A DNA stretch of 64,000 nt from Rubinisphaera margarita (GTDB taxonomy: Bacteria; Planctomycetota; Planctomycetia; Planctomycetales; Planctomycetaceae): assembly GCF_022267515.1 (NCBI RefSeq), contig NZ_JAKFGB010000010.1:62001-126000 (forward strand). The letters are read 5' to 3'. How positions within the stretch are numbered: the stretch's first letter is position 1; every line of letters starts with the position of its first letter. This document shows, in pieces, positions 53,346 to 63,419 of the stretch. The position numbers and the translations under genes were made by a program. The notes beneath the pieces are model-generated. The model made no database searches. It had not been told where the DNA came from and saw only the letters and a list, made by a program, of their open reading frames with translations.

Positions 53346-53592
53346 GATGTTCTCCGTCTGCGCTCGAAGGGTGTCTGTTGAAGTCCCTTCAGCATAGCTG
53401 GTCGAGCGAGTGGAATGAACGGAGGCGATGATCTGGTCCCATTCAGCATGTCCAAGCGAGCGTGGGCAGCACACAGGATCGTTGTGTGAACTGTGGGTGA
53501 AATCGCGGCTGCGGGGGGCTGGCGTGTCCGATTTCCGCTGTTACGATACACGAAACGCAGATAGACACACATTCATTTCAGGAGCGATGCAC

Positions 53593-54024
53593 ATGGCGAT
53601 CAAACGGACGGGTTCAGCGGTTTGGCAGGGTGGTCTCAAGGACGGCAAGGGCGAAGTTTCGCTCGAAAGTGGAGCTCTGTCGGGTTATCCGTATGCGTTC
53701 TCGACTCGCTTCGAGGGACAGAAGGGAACGAACCCCGAGGAACTCATCGGAGCCGCCCACGCCGGCTGCTTCACGATGGCTCTCTCCAAGATTCTCGGCG
53801 ACGCCGGCCTGACCGCCGACAAGATGGAAACGTCTGCCGAAGTGACACTCGACAAAGTCGGCGAAGGCTTCGAAGTCACGCAGATCCATCTCACGCTGAA
53901 GGGCAAAGTCCCGGGAGCCGATCAGAAGAAGTTCGAAGAACTTGCCGGCAAAGCCAAAGAAGGCTGCCCGATCTCGAAGCTCTTCAACACGAAGATCACC
54001 CTCGACGTTCAACTCGCCGAGTAG
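53593..54024 (+). CDS. osmC: OsmC-family peroxiredoxin-like protein
   Basis: A 143-residue protein that probably reduces organic hydroperoxides. The peroxidatic Cys is Cys 59 in GAAHAGCFTMALS and the resolving Cys 125 lies in KEGCPISKLF, the two-cysteine arrangement of OsmC/Ohr proteins. The remaining sequence (EVTLDKVGEGFEVTQIHLTLKGKVPG) matches the OsmC branch more than Ohr. The start is ATG 53593, eight bases after AGGAG; another ATG at 53587 is closer to the ribosome binding site and less likely. It stands alone between an aldolase-like gene and a repeat. Confidence 0.92.
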   Translation: MAIKRTGSAVWQGGLKDGKGEVSLESGALSGYPYAFSTRFEGQKGTNPEELIGAAHAGCFTMALSKILGDAGLTADKMETSAEVTLDKVGEGFEVTQIHLTLKGKVPGADQKKFEELAGKAKEGCPISKLFNTKITLDVQLAE

Positions 54025-54067
54025 GTTCGACGTTCAGTCGCAGTCATAAGCTGGATGACGGTTTCAT

Positions 54068-54125
54068 GGGTGGCCCGACCGCCTCAGCGGGCGGGTTGCG
54101 AAAGCGACAAGAGGCCGCGCCAGCC
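54068..54125. repeat. Dispersed GGGTGGC-type repeat, second copy
   Basis: Begins GGGTGGCCCGACCGCC with a GC-rich inverted repeat (CCGCC...GGCGG) and ends GCGACAAGAGGCCGCGCCAG. The end is the same as that of the copy at 12003-12056. Confidence 0.82.
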
Positions 54126-54204
54126 GCGTCTCAGAACAATGCGCGTTCAGGCTGGGTTACGGCTTCGCCTAACCCCGCCTGCGTTGCCTTGCACCCGACC
54201 CTGA

Positions 54205-55221
54205 TCAACTTTCGTGGACCAGAACCACGAGTTGATGAGGTTCGTCGACCTGGTACTCGTCGGGCCAGGGGATTTCGATTTCTTCCCAGCTCTGGCCGCC
54301 GTCGGTGGAGCGGTACAGTTCTTCTTCCCAGGCGGCGAAGAACGTTCCGGCCTGTTTCGGATGGGCGGCGAGCAAAGCCGTGCGGCGCCCCTTGCCTTCC
54401 GGCAAGCCCTCGTGAAGCAGTTCCCATTCGTCGCCGTGTTTGCGGTAGAGATGCGACTCGGCTTCGTCGACATCATGCGACTGCCTCGGGCCAGCTGCGA
54501 CGGAAACAATCACCGTTTCCGGATCGCCTGAATCAACGGCGACACTCCAGACGTAGTGGTGCTTCAGTCCGTTGTGAATCTGGGTCCACCTCTTCCCATT
54601 GTCCGTGCTTTCAAAGTAACCATCGCCAGCCGCGGCGTAGAGGCGGCCTTTCGCTTTGGGATGCATCGCCAGTTGATGGGTATCGATCGGGGCCTCCGAC
54701 TGGCGATCACACCACTTGTCGCCCGCGTTCGGACTGGTGACCAGCGCCCCGGCTTCAATGGCAACAAACAACGCATCGCTCCGCAGATCCGGCTGAATCC
54801 AGCGGACGTGGTGCGTTTCCGGTCGCGGCGGAAAACTCCATTCATCCGCCGACGGCAGCTCCGTCAGTCCTTCGCATTCGTGCCATTGCAAACCGGCGTC
54901 TTTGGAACGATAGATCTCACTCGGCTCCGAGCCGGCATAAACGATTCCGCAGCCGTGCGGGCATTCGCTGGCACTGACCGCGACCGATAACACCTGCGAA
55001 TGCGGATAGCTCTTTCCCACCGGCTCCCAGTTCTCGCCGGAGTCTTCGCTTCGCCAGAGTCCTTCGCCAAAGGTGCCGCAATAGAGCAGCTCGGGACGCA
55101 GTGGATCGACTGCGACACAGCGGACCGGTTTGCCCAGCAACAGCAGGTCCACCCGAGTGGCCTTATCCACGAAGACCAGGCGTGCCAGAGCATTGCCAGC
55201 CGCCAGCCAGAGAGTCGTCAT
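54205..55221 (-). CDS. Asp-box (BNR-like) beta-propeller protein
   Basis: A 338-residue propeller without a signal peptide or membrane helix. It carries at least four Asp-box turns of the S-x-D-x-G-x-x-W form: RSEDSGENW, RSKDAGLQW, ESTDNGKRW and RSTDGGQSW, each preceded by a hydrophobic strand. This is the exo-alpha-sialidase/VPS10/photosystem-assembly type of propeller, but sialidase catalytic residues (Arg triad, FRIP) are not visible. So I call it a propeller of unknown role, probably cytoplasmic. The start at ATG 55221 gives MTTLWLAAGNALARLVFVD. Divergent from ackA. Confidence 0.75.
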   Translation of the reverse strand: MTTLWLAAGNALARLVFVDKATRVDLLLLGKPVRCVAVDPLRPELLYCGTFGEGLWRSEDSGENWEPVGKSYPHSQVLSVAVSASECPHGCGIVYAGSEPSEIYRSKDAGLQWHECEGLTELPSADEWSFPPRPETHHVRWIQPDLRSDALFVAIEAGALVTSPNAGDKWCDRQSEAPIDTHQLAMHPKAKGRLYAAAGDGYFESTDNGKRWTQIHNGLKHHYVWSVAVDSGDPETVIVSVAAGPRQSHDVDEAESHLYRKHGDEWELLHEGLPEGKGRRTALLAAHPKQAGTFFAAWEEELYRSTDGGQSWEEIEIPWPDEYQVDEPHQLVVLVHES

Positions 55222-55384
55222 TGTTGCACCTTAATCGTTTACAATGGGAAACCGTGGATTCGCATCTCGCGGTCGGATTCAGGAGTGTTATCATTCAGAA
55301 TAATCGGAACCGACCGGAACAGAAGAGGTGTTCCGCCGGCGACTGCTCTCGCACTCAGGACGAATCCGCCACGGAGGTCCCACA

Positions 55385-56482
55385 GTGAATGTGTTATCCC
55401 TGAACCCGGGCAGCAACACCCTCAAGTATAAACTGGTTCGCGTCGAGAACGAACAAATTTTGTCGGCCGGTTACGTGGAAGGCGTAAGAGGCGATGAGAC
55501 CGTAGCCGCGGTCCGCGATCTGTTCGAACAGGGTTTCGATCATCCAATCGACTTCGTCGCGGCTCGTGTCGTACACGGAGGTTCCGACCATCTCCATCCG
55601 GAGCCTGTCTCCCCGGAACTCCTGCAGGATTTGCGTAGCCGTTCGCACCTGGCTCCGCAGCATCTGCCGACCGATATCGCTGTGATTGAAGCGGTTCAGA
55701 AGGCCCGGCCCAAACTTCCCGTTATCGCGGTGTTCGACACGGCTTTTCATAGCTCCATCCCCGCGGAAGCCGCCCGGTACGCGATTGGACTCGAACCGGG
55801 CGACCGCTTCCACCGCTTCGGGTTTCATGGTTTCGCTCACGGGAACAGTCTTCGCCAGTATTGCCGGCTGACCGAACGATCCGAACAGGGGCTGCGGCTG
55901 GTCAGCGTTCACCTTGGTGGAGGCGCGAGCCTGTGCGCAATCCGCGATGGACAGAGCATCGACACCACAATGGGTTACACGCCGACTGAAGGTCTGGTGA
56001 TGTCGACCCGCTCGGGGGATGTTGATCCGGGGATTCTCATCGAACTTGTCCGGAGTGGAATGACCGCCGATGACCTGGAGGAATTACTGAATCGAAAGAG
56101 CGGGCTGCTTGGGCTTTCCGGATTGAGTGCAGATATCCGTGATCTCGAACCGGCGGCCGCTGAGGGAAACCGGAATGCCGAACTCGCTCTCGAAGTCTAC
56201 GGGCATCGATTCCGCCGTTATCTCGGCGCAATGATTGCAGTGCTTAACGGCTGCGATGCCATTGTCTTTTCCGGGGGACTGGCCGAGAACTCACCGACCT
56301 TCCGCGAACGGATGCTCAAGAATCTCGACGGGCTCGGAATTACAGTCGATGCCGGACGAAACGGTTCGGCCGATCCCGAACATCCGGCCCGAATTTCTCC
56401 CGAGGGAAAAACGATCGACATCTGGATGATCCCGGTCGATGAAGAGCTCGAAATGGCGCGCAAGGCCGTTGAAATCATCTAA
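55385..56482 (+). CDS. ackA: Acetate kinase
   Basis: Makes ATP and acetate from acetyl phosphate. The 365-residue protein has NVLSLNPGSNTLKYKL (N-terminal phosphate motif; Pro replaces the common Ala), VIAVFDTAFHSSIP, RFGFHGFAHG, VHLGGGASLCAI, MGYTPTEGLVMSTRSGDVDPG and FSGGLAENSPTFRERM, all family landmarks. It is about 35 residues shorter than E. coli AckA. The start is GTG at 55385, with GGAGG at 55373-55377 seven bases upstream. xfp starts 28 bases after the stop on the same strand, which fits an acetyl-phosphate-consuming operon. Confidence 0.93.
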   Translation: MNVLSLNPGSNTLKYKLVRVENEQILSAGYVEGVRGDETVAAVRDLFEQGFDHPIDFVAARVVHGGSDHLHPEPVSPELLQDLRSRSHLAPQHLPTDIAVIEAVQKARPKLPVIAVFDTAFHSSIPAEAARYAIGLEPGDRFHRFGFHGFAHGNSLRQYCRLTERSEQGLRLVSVHLGGGASLCAIRDGQSIDTTMGYTPTEGLVMSTRSGDVDPGILIELVRSGMTADDLEELLNRKSGLLGLSGLSADIRDLEPAAAEGNRNAELALEVYGHRFRRYLGAMIAVLNGCDAIVFSGGLAENSPTFRERMLKNLDGLGITVDAGRNGSADPEHPARISPEGKTIDIWMIPVDEELEMARKAVEII

Positions 56483-56510
56483 CGACATTCTGCTCCGGCA
56501 GGAGAACACC

Positions 56511-58874
56511 ATGTCCACTGCAGTGCTCACCGATCGTGAACTTGATCTGATCGACCGCTACTGGCGGGCTTCCAACTATCTTTCGGCCGGGCAGATCTAT
56601 CTGCTCGACAACCCCCTGCTTCGCCAGCCGCTGGAGCAGAAGCATATCAAACCCAGGCTGCTGGGGCACTGGGGAACGTGCCCCGGGCTGAATCTGATCT
56701 ACGTTCATCTGAACCGGGTCATCAAACAGGACCGGCTCAACGTGATCTACATCACCGGCCCTGGACATGGCGGGCCTGCGCTCGTCGCCCAGACGTATCT
56801 TGAAGGGACATACTCCGAGTTCTATCCCGAGATTACGCAAGATGAGCCGGGCCTGCAGAAGTTGTTCAAGCAGTTCAGCTTCCCCGGCGGAATCTCCAGC
56901 CATGTCTCGCCGGAAGTCCCCGGTTCCATCAATGAAGGCGGCGAGCTCGGCTACTCCCTTTCCCATGCGTTCGGAGCCGCTTTTGATAACCCCGATCTGA
57001 TTGTTGCCTGTGTCGTTGGCGATGGCGAAGCCGAAACCGGAGCACTCGCCACCGGCTGGCACGGCAACAAGTTCCTGAATCCGAAACGGGACGGAGCCGT
57101 GCTGCCGATCCTGCATCTCAACGGCTACAAGATCGCCAGCCCTACGGTGCTCGCGCGGCTTCCGCAGTCGGAGCTGGCCAGTCTGATGACCGGCTATGGA
57201 TACGAGCCACACTTCGTGGAGGGAGACGATCCCCCGAACGTTCATCAGCAGTTCGCGGCCACGCTGGACGAATGCCTGCGAAAGATTCACGACATCCAGC
57301 AGCGAGCCCGGAACGGGGAAGAGATCTCCCGCCCAACCTGGCCGATGATCGTTCTGAGAACTCCGAAAGGCTGGACCTGTCCGGAGGAAGTCGACGGTAA
57401 GAAAACGGAAGGGTTCTGGCGGAGTCACCAGTTGCCGATCAAGCACATGGATGAAAGCGATCACCTTTCGGTGCTCGAACACTGGCTCCGCAGTTATGAC
57501 CCCGACAGCCTGTTCGATGCCGAGGGAAAGCTGATGGACGAACTCGCTGCCCTCGCCCCCGAGGGAACGCTTCGCATGGGAGCCAGCGCCCACGCCAACG
57601 GCGGCCTGCTGCTCAAGAAACTCACGCTGCCCGACTTTCGGAAGTACGCCGTCGACGTCCCCGCGCCGGGAGCTGTTACAGCTGAAGCGACGCGAGTACA
57701 GGGATCGCTACTGCGGGATGTGATGAAGGAGAATGAGACCGCAAAGAACTTCCGTCTCTTCAGTCCCGATGAGAACAACTCGAATCGCTGGGACAACGTG
57801 CTTGATGTGACCGATCGCTGTTTCATGGGGGACATTCGGCCGGAGGACACCAGTCTCTCCCCGGAAGGTCGGGTGCTGGAGATGCTCAGCGAGCATCAGT
57901 GTCAGGGCTGGCTGGAAGGCTATCTGCTGACGGGTCGGCATGGCTTCTTCAGCTGTTACGAAGCCTTCATTCACATTGTCGATTCGATGTTCAATCAGCA
58001 CGCCAAATGGCTGAAAGTCTCACGCGAAGTCCCCTGGCGGGAACCGATCGCATCGCTGAACTACCTGCTCTCCTCACACGTCTGGCGGCAGGATCACAAC
58101 GGCTTCAGCCATCAGGATCCCGGCTTCCTGAATCATGTGGCCAACAAGAAAGCCGAGATCATTCGCATTTATCTGCCGCCGGATGCGAACTGCCTGCTCA
58201 GCGTGACCGATCACTGCCTCAACAGCCGCGACTACGTGAACGTCATCGTCTGCGGCAAGCAGCCCTCGCCGCAATGGCTCAATATGAAAGCAGCCGCGGA
58301 GCACTGCGCAAACGGCATCGGCATCTGGGACTGGGCCAGCAGCGACGACGGCGACCCCGATCTGATCATGGCCTGCTGCGGCGACGTCCCGACCATGGAA
58401 ACGCTGGCCGCCGTCGACCTGCTCCGTCAGCACGTGCCTGAATTGAAGATCCGGGTCATCAACGTCGTCGACCTGATGAAGCTGCACCCCGAATCGCGGC
58501 ACCCGCACGGTCTGACCGATGTCGAATTCGACCGGCTGTTCCTGAATGACCGCCCAATCATCTTCGCCTTCCACGGCTACCCGACGCTCATCCACGAACT
58601 GATCTACAAACGCAGCAGCCACCACCACTTCCACGTCCATGGCTACAACGAAGAAGGGACCACGACAACCCCCTTCGACATGGTCGTCCGCAACCAGCTC
58701 GACCGGTATCACCTGGCAATGAACGGACTGAAGCGGCTGCCCTCACAAAGTGAAGCGGCGAAGCAAGCCATCAATCTCTGTGAGGAAACGCTGAAGCGGC
58801 ATCACCACTACACCCGAGAACACGGCGAAGACCTGCCGGAAGTGCGGGACTGGAAATGGTCGAGTTCCTCTTGA
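56511..58874 (+). CDS. xfp: Phosphoketolase (xylulose 5-phosphate / fructose 6-phosphate)
   Basis: Splits xylulose 5-phosphate or fructose 6-phosphate with phosphate to give acetyl phosphate plus an aldose phosphate, using thiamine diphosphate. The 787-residue protein has GPGHGGPALVAQTYLEGTYSEFYPE, FPGGISSHVSPEVPGSINEGGELGYSLSHA, the ThDP-binding VVGDGEAETGALATGWHGNKFLNP, and the C-terminal phosphoketolase stretch (TDVEFDRLFL, then IIFAFHGYPTLIHELIYKR). The start ATG 56511 follows AGGAG by six bases. It is paired with ackA, and zwf and rpe elsewhere in the window make a complete phosphoketolase route to acetate plausible. Confidence 0.96.
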   Translation: MSTAVLTDRELDLIDRYWRASNYLSAGQIYLLDNPLLRQPLEQKHIKPRLLGHWGTCPGLNLIYVHLNRVIKQDRLNVIYITGPGHGGPALVAQTYLEGTYSEFYPEITQDEPGLQKLFKQFSFPGGISSHVSPEVPGSINEGGELGYSLSHAFGAAFDNPDLIVACVVGDGEAETGALATGWHGNKFLNPKRDGAVLPILHLNGYKIASPTVLARLPQSELASLMTGYGYEPHFVEGDDPPNVHQQFAATLDECLRKIHDIQQRARNGEEISRPTWPMIVLRTPKGWTCPEEVDGKKTEGFWRSHQLPIKHMDESDHLSVLEHWLRSYDPDSLFDAEGKLMDELAALAPEGTLRMGASAHANGGLLLKKLTLPDFRKYAVDVPAPGAVTAEATRVQGSLLRDVMKENETAKNFRLFSPDENNSNRWDNVLDVTDRCFMGDIRPEDTSLSPEGRVLEMLSEHQCQGWLEGYLLTGRHGFFSCYEAFIHIVDSMFNQHAKWLKVSREVPWREPIASLNYLLSSHVWRQDHNGFSHQDPGFLNHVANKKAEIIRIYLPPDANCLLSVTDHCLNSRDYVNVIVCGKQPSPQWLNMKAAAEHCANGIGIWDWASSDDGDPDLIMACCGDVPTMETLAAVDLLRQHVPELKIRVINVVDLMKLHPESRHPHGLTDVEFDRLFLNDRPIIFAFHGYPTLIHELIYKRSSHHHFHVHGYNEEGTTTTPFDMVVRNQLDRYHLAMNGLKRLPSQSEAAKQAINLCEETLKRHHHYTREHGEDLPEVRDWKWSSSS

Positions 58875-58889
58875 GCTGGAGCGAGTGGA

Positions 58890-58972
58890 ATTCACCACAG
58901 AGGCACAAAGATCAGAGAGTGTAGAGGGATGCTCCAGAGACCTCTCCGTGTCCTCTGTCGTTCTGTGGTTCA
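58890..58972. repeat. Intergenic inverted-repeat element (CCACAGAGG type)
   Basis: The left end (ACCACAGAGGCACAAAGATC) and right end (CCTCTGTCGTTCTGTGGTT) are imperfect inverted repeats about 45 bases apart, located after xfp and before the convergent ispG. CCACAGAGG/CCTCTGTGG elements of this kind are known as dispersed repeats in many bacteria; no second copy is in this window. Confidence 0.55.
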
Positions 58973-59056
58973 AATGAATCGAGAACGGGTAGCCCTGGTT
59001 GAATCAACCGGGGCGATCCTACTTTCGAACAATCACCTTCCAGCATTCAAGCCGCT

Positions 59057-60196
59057 CTACGACAACTGACGCGAATCGATCAGTTGATCCAGTTCCTGTT
59101 TCAATCGGCCGAGGATTTCGTCGTAGGGGTAGGCTCCGAGGGATTCCGGGCCTTTTTTCAGGTTGACGAAGTTGGGGGCGCACCAGAGGCCGAGGTCGGC
59201 GTCGTCGGTTTCGCCGGGGCCGTTCACGCGGCAGCCCATCACGGCGATCGTGATGTCGTGGTCTTTGGCATAGGCCGACATTTCCTTGACCTTGGCGGCC
59301 AGGTCGACGAAGGCTTCGTTTTCGACGCGGGAACAGCTCGGGCAGCTGATGATGTTCAGGCCGTTCGTGTTGAAGTCGACCACGCTGCGGACGCGGCCGT
59401 TGGCGATGTCGTCCAGAATGCCGCGACCCGCTTCGATCTCTTCGTACTTGCGATCGTTGGGAACCGTCAGCGAAACGCGGATTGTATCGCCGATGCCCAC
59501 GCCGATGAGCTGTTCAAAGGCGATGCGGGTTTTGATGACGCCATCGGGCGGCATGCCGGCTTCGGTCACGCCGAGATGCAGCGGCACGTCGGGACGCTTC
59601 GCCGCGAACCGCTTGTTGACTTCGACCACCTTCTTCGGATCGGAGTCTTTCAGCGAAACGACGTAGCGGGTGAAGCCGAGGCTGTCGAGGAAGTCGCAGT
59701 GATCGAATGCCGATTCGAGCATTGGCGAAATCGAATCTTCCGGGTCGTACTTCTCTTTCTTGGCCGGATCGACCGAACCGCAGTTTACGCCGACACGCAG
59801 GGCACAGTCGTGTTCGCGGGCGACGTTGACGATGTACTCGACCTTCTCCTGCCACGGCTTGTCGCGTTCGTGGTGATACAGGTGTCCGGGGTTGTAGCGG
59901 ATCTTCTGCACGTTGGGAGCGACCACCTCGGCGAGGCGATAGTTCTCCTGCAGGTCGACGGAGAGATTGGCGTCGACCTGGCGGGCGATCTCGTTGAGAG
60001 CCTCCGCGTCCTTCTTACTATCGACGGCGACGCGAATCACGTCGGCTCCGATGCCGATCAGCTGCTGGATCTGGGCGACCGTGGCGTCGATGTTCGGAGT
60101 CTTGGTCGCCGTCATGCTCTGCACGGCGATGGGATGCCCTGCTCCGATGGTGATGGAGCCGATGGCGACGGAACGGGTCGGATTGCGTTGAATCAT
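59057..60196 (-). CDS. ispG: 4-hydroxy-3-methylbut-2-en-1-yl diphosphate synthase
   Basis: A [4Fe-4S] enzyme that reduces methylerythritol cyclodiphosphate to HMBPP in the non-mevalonate isoprenoid pathway. The 379-residue protein has VAVQSMTATKTPNIDATVAQI-like opening (PIAVQSM), IRYNPGH, RVGVNCGSVD, TRYVVSLKDSD and VTEAGMPPDGVIKTRI. Near the C-terminus it has the cluster ligands in SCPSCSR and VMGCRVNGPGE. All three Cys ligands of the cluster are present. The length is that of the bacterial form without the extra plant domain. Its start at ATG 60196 is conserved. It faces a 380-base divergent spacer. Confidence 0.96.
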   Translation of the reverse strand: MIQRNPTRSVAIGSITIGAGHPIAVQSMTATKTPNIDATVAQIQQLIGIGADVIRVAVDSKKDAEALNEIARQVDANLSVDLQENYRLAEVVAPNVQKIRYNPGHLYHHERDKPWQEKVEYIVNVAREHDCALRVGVNCGSVDPAKKEKYDPEDSISPMLESAFDHCDFLDSLGFTRYVVSLKDSDPKKVVEVNKRFAAKRPDVPLHLGVTEAGMPPDGVIKTRIAFEQLIGVGIGDTIRVSLTVPNDRKYEEIEAGRGILDDIANGRVRSVVDFNTNGLNIISCPSCSRVENEAFVDLAAKVKEMSAYAKDHDITIAVMGCRVNGPGETDDADLGLWCAPNFVNLKKGPESLGAYPYDEILGRLKQELDQLIDSRQLS

Positions 60197-60577
60197 GGCT
60201 ATTTCGCTGGTTCAGGATCAGGAGCGGGGCTCCCGTGCAGTGAGAGTTCCGGCGGAGGGAAAACGATCGAGCCGCCGGGGGAATTCTTGCCCGTTCGCCG
60301 GAATTTGCAACGTCCGGAGGGCCGCCAGTCGGGAGAAATCGCCCGACCAGTACCGCTGTCCAGAGAGTCTATCAATTTTCGGCCGGGGAGGCAGCCCGAT
60401 TGCCGCCCTGCTTCCGTTCGCGCCGATGGCTGGATACGATGGCCAATCCGAGCGGAACGGCGTGTTTTCCGCAGTTTTTTCCCGAATCTTCATGCGTAAC
60501 CGCGTAGACAGAGCGAAATTCTCTTCATCAGCGATGTCTCGCGCGAGCCAGCGGCTCCTTCAGAATCTGGATCTGTT
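60197..60577. other. Divergent spacer between ispG and the epimerase gene
   Basis: A 381-base stretch with no supported gene. The plus-strand frame that runs over it from ispG is a chance frame. I see no repeat, hairpin or convincing promoter pair. Confidence 0.4.
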
Positions 60578-61549
<972 letters not shown>

Positions 61550-61609
61550 GGGCGGTAGCCGATTGGTTACTTGTGTGACTTGAATGCAACTGTTGGAGCA
61601 GATTAGCCA

Positions 61610-62248
61610 CTACTCAGTTGGCTCGTCTTCCTCTTTGAAGAAGTTCGCCATCTTCTGAATGAATTGGGTCGCTGTCTCAGATTCCATCGCAAGAGAAACC
61701 AACTGCTTGAGTTTCTCCCGATTTGCCTTAAGTTCCTCTTTTGTCAGAAACAGGTCTTTGGCCGGAGCTACATGCTTGATCCGTTCCAAATCTGAGTTCA
61801 AGACAGCAAGGATTGATATAGTCGTCTTGACAAACATTTTTCTCGGATCATGTGCTGGCTCGATCAAATGAAAGTGAAAGAGCTCGTTACATCGGTTACG
61901 AATACGATCGTCCGAGAACTCTAGTGGAAGATGGGAATGACCAAACTCATTACGAATCCGTCTGATGAGATGAAGGTCTCGCCTTACATTTTCACCGATC
62001 AGTCCCAATAAGTACGCTGCATCAATTCTTGCGGAGAAAGTCCCAAGTGGCCCCGATTGTGACAAGTGTTCTGTCGCTATTTTCTGATCGTTCACAAACT
62101 TCGCGGTAAGCAACTGTTCCAACTTGCTATCAAGAAACGATGCGACCATGAGTGCACAACCTCGGTCCGTTTCCGCATTTAGAGAGAAACGAAACTCAAA
62201 GACTTCCCGCGCGTGTTCCGGAAATTCCTCACCAAATTCGTCTTTCAT
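61610..62248 (-). CDS. MltR-like (DUF4145-related) protein
   Basis: A 212-residue helical protein resembling the mannitol repressor MltR family: ETDRGCALMVASFLDSKLEQLL, PLGTFSARIDAAYLLGLIG and LIRRIRNEFGHSH. The R-N-E-F-x-H element is the family hallmark, shared with HEPN-like folds that include RNase toxins. The surrounding base composition is visibly richer in A and T than that of its neighbours, so the gene was probably acquired. No mannitol genes are near. The start ATG 62248 has GGGG in front. Its role is unknown; RNA-binding or toxin-like activity should not be excluded. Confidence 0.75.
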   Translation of the reverse strand: MKDEFGEEFPEHAREVFEFRFSLNAETDRGCALMVASFLDSKLEQLLTAKFVNDQKIATEHLSQSGPLGTFSARIDAAYLLGLIGENVRRDLHLIRRIRNEFGHSHLPLEFSDDRIRNRCNELFHFHLIEPAHDPRKMFVKTTISILAVLNSDLERIKHVAPAKDLFLTKEELKANREKLKQLVSLAMESETATQFIQKMANFFKEEDEPTE

Positions 62249-62272
62249 CTTTTTCCCCGTTTGCTGCTTATT

Positions 62273-63226
62273 TTAGAACGGTAACTGCTGGCCGATGCCC
62301 TGTTCGCGGGCTCGCTGGACGATGAGGGAACCGAGGGCGACGTCTTCGATGCCGAGGCCGACCGACTTGAAGATCGTGATGGACCGGGGATCGGGGCGGC
62401 GGAGTTCTCCGACGACAACGTCAGCCAGTTCGCCAATGTCTTCCCAGGCGAGAAACCCCTGCTCCAGTGATTCGACGAAGTCGCCCGCTTCGAGGCGGCA
62501 CTGGTCGCGGGAGTCGCAACAGACGAGGTCGGCTCGTTTGAAGCAGGTGACGTCGAGCTCAGTTTTCTTGAGGAAGTTCGAGCCGACCGCGTTGACGTGC
62601 GTTCCCGGTTTCAGGTCGGTCCCCTGAAAGACGGGCGTCTTACTGGTCGTCGCAGTGACGACGATTTGCGAGGGCCGAACCGCCTCGGCTGCCGAGGGGG
62701 CGGGAATGACTTCGCAGTTGAGATCAGCCGCGAGCGTCTCGGCGAATTCTTTGCGGCGGTCAGGATCGCGGCCGTAAACGAGAATCTTCTTCAGCGGTCG
62801 TACGCCCGCCACGGCCCAGGCCTGAGTTCTCGCCTGCAGACCGGTGCCGATCAGCCCGAGCGTGTCGGCTTCTTCCAGAGCGAGATAGTTGCTCGCCACG
62901 CCGGTCGCTGCTCCGGTGCGAAGCTGGCCGAGATAATCGGCTTCAATCAGAGCAGAGAGCGTCCCCTGTTCGCCATCGTAAATGCCGACCAGAAAGCGGG
63001 CCCCTTCGCGCGTGGTCGTGTAGATCTTCCACCCGAGTTGATCGAGTTCCCGATCGGCTCCGGCCAGCACGTGCATGATCACACTGTTGGTTCGCGGCCG
63101 GCCGCGGGACTGGTTCTCGGCGTTTCCAGTCGCGAGATGCTGAAAGGCCTGCTCGGTCGTCTCCAACGCATCCTGCATCGTGACCAGGCGGCGGACATCG
63201 TCTTCGGTGAGAAAGATCGCGGGCAT
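62273..63226 (-). CDS. Ornithine cyclodeaminase/mu-crystallin family enzyme
   Basis: A 317-residue NAD(P)-dependent protein of the ornithine cyclodeaminase/alanine dehydrogenase family. Landmarks are FLTEDDVRRLVTMQDALETTEQAF at the start, GARFLVGIYDGEQGTLSALIEAD, LRTGAATGVASNYLA, the Rossmann motif LGLIGTGLQARTQ, and VNAVGSNFLKKTELDV. The Arg and Lys residues of substrate binding appear kept. It could be ornithine cyclodeaminase, alanine dehydrogenase or ketimine reductase; the sequence does not decide. I use the ATG at 63226, as the upstream frame crosses a repeat at 63274-63315. The MltR-like gene follows after 24 bases. Confidence 0.88.
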   Translation of the reverse strand: MPAIFLTEDDVRRLVTMQDALETTEQAFQHLATGNAENQSRGRPRTNSVIMHVLAGADRELDQLGWKIYTTTREGARFLVGIYDGEQGTLSALIEADYLGQLRTGAATGVASNYLALEEADTLGLIGTGLQARTQAWAVAGVRPLKKILVYGRDPDRRKEFAETLAADLNCEVIPAPSAAEAVRPSQIVVTATTSKTPVFQGTDLKPGTHVNAVGSNFLKKTELDVTCFKRADLVCCDSRDQCRLEAGDFVESLEQGFLAWEDIGELADVVVGELRRPDPRSITIFKSVGLGIEDVALGSLIVQRAREQGIGQQLPF

Positions 63227-63273
63227 GTTTTCGAGCCTTCCGAGATGACAGAGGATTGAAGTAACAAGTCGAT

Positions 63274-63315
63274 CCGGGTGGCCCCGAAAGATTTCGGGGC
63301 GGCGTAGCCGTGGGA
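63274..63315. repeat. Dispersed CCCGAAAGAATCTTTCGGG repeat, inverted third copy
   Basis: Reads CCGGGTGGCCCCGAAAG then ATTTCGGGGCGGCGTAGCCG. It is the reverse complement of the copies at 10736-10780 and 18178-18219, with three bases missing in the palindrome centre. Confidence 0.82.
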
Positions 63316-63419
63316 GAAGGCGATCTGTGTCGAGTTCTTGAAAGGAGATTCTCTCGCGCAAAAGACGAAGCAGCGCTGAAATTAGCCCCACTCAAACGGC
63401 AGCCTTCTGCGTGATATGC

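Noticed and set aside
59084..60499. A 471-codon plus-strand frame opposite ispG
   Set aside because: ispG on the minus strand is complete with cluster ligands. The plus frame has a strange Val/Asp-rich composition typical of antisense reads.
63274..63391. Upstream extension of the ornithine-cyclodeaminase-like gene to 63391
   Set aside because: The extension crosses a dispersed repeat and has no family similarity. The ATG at 63226 begins the conserved domain.
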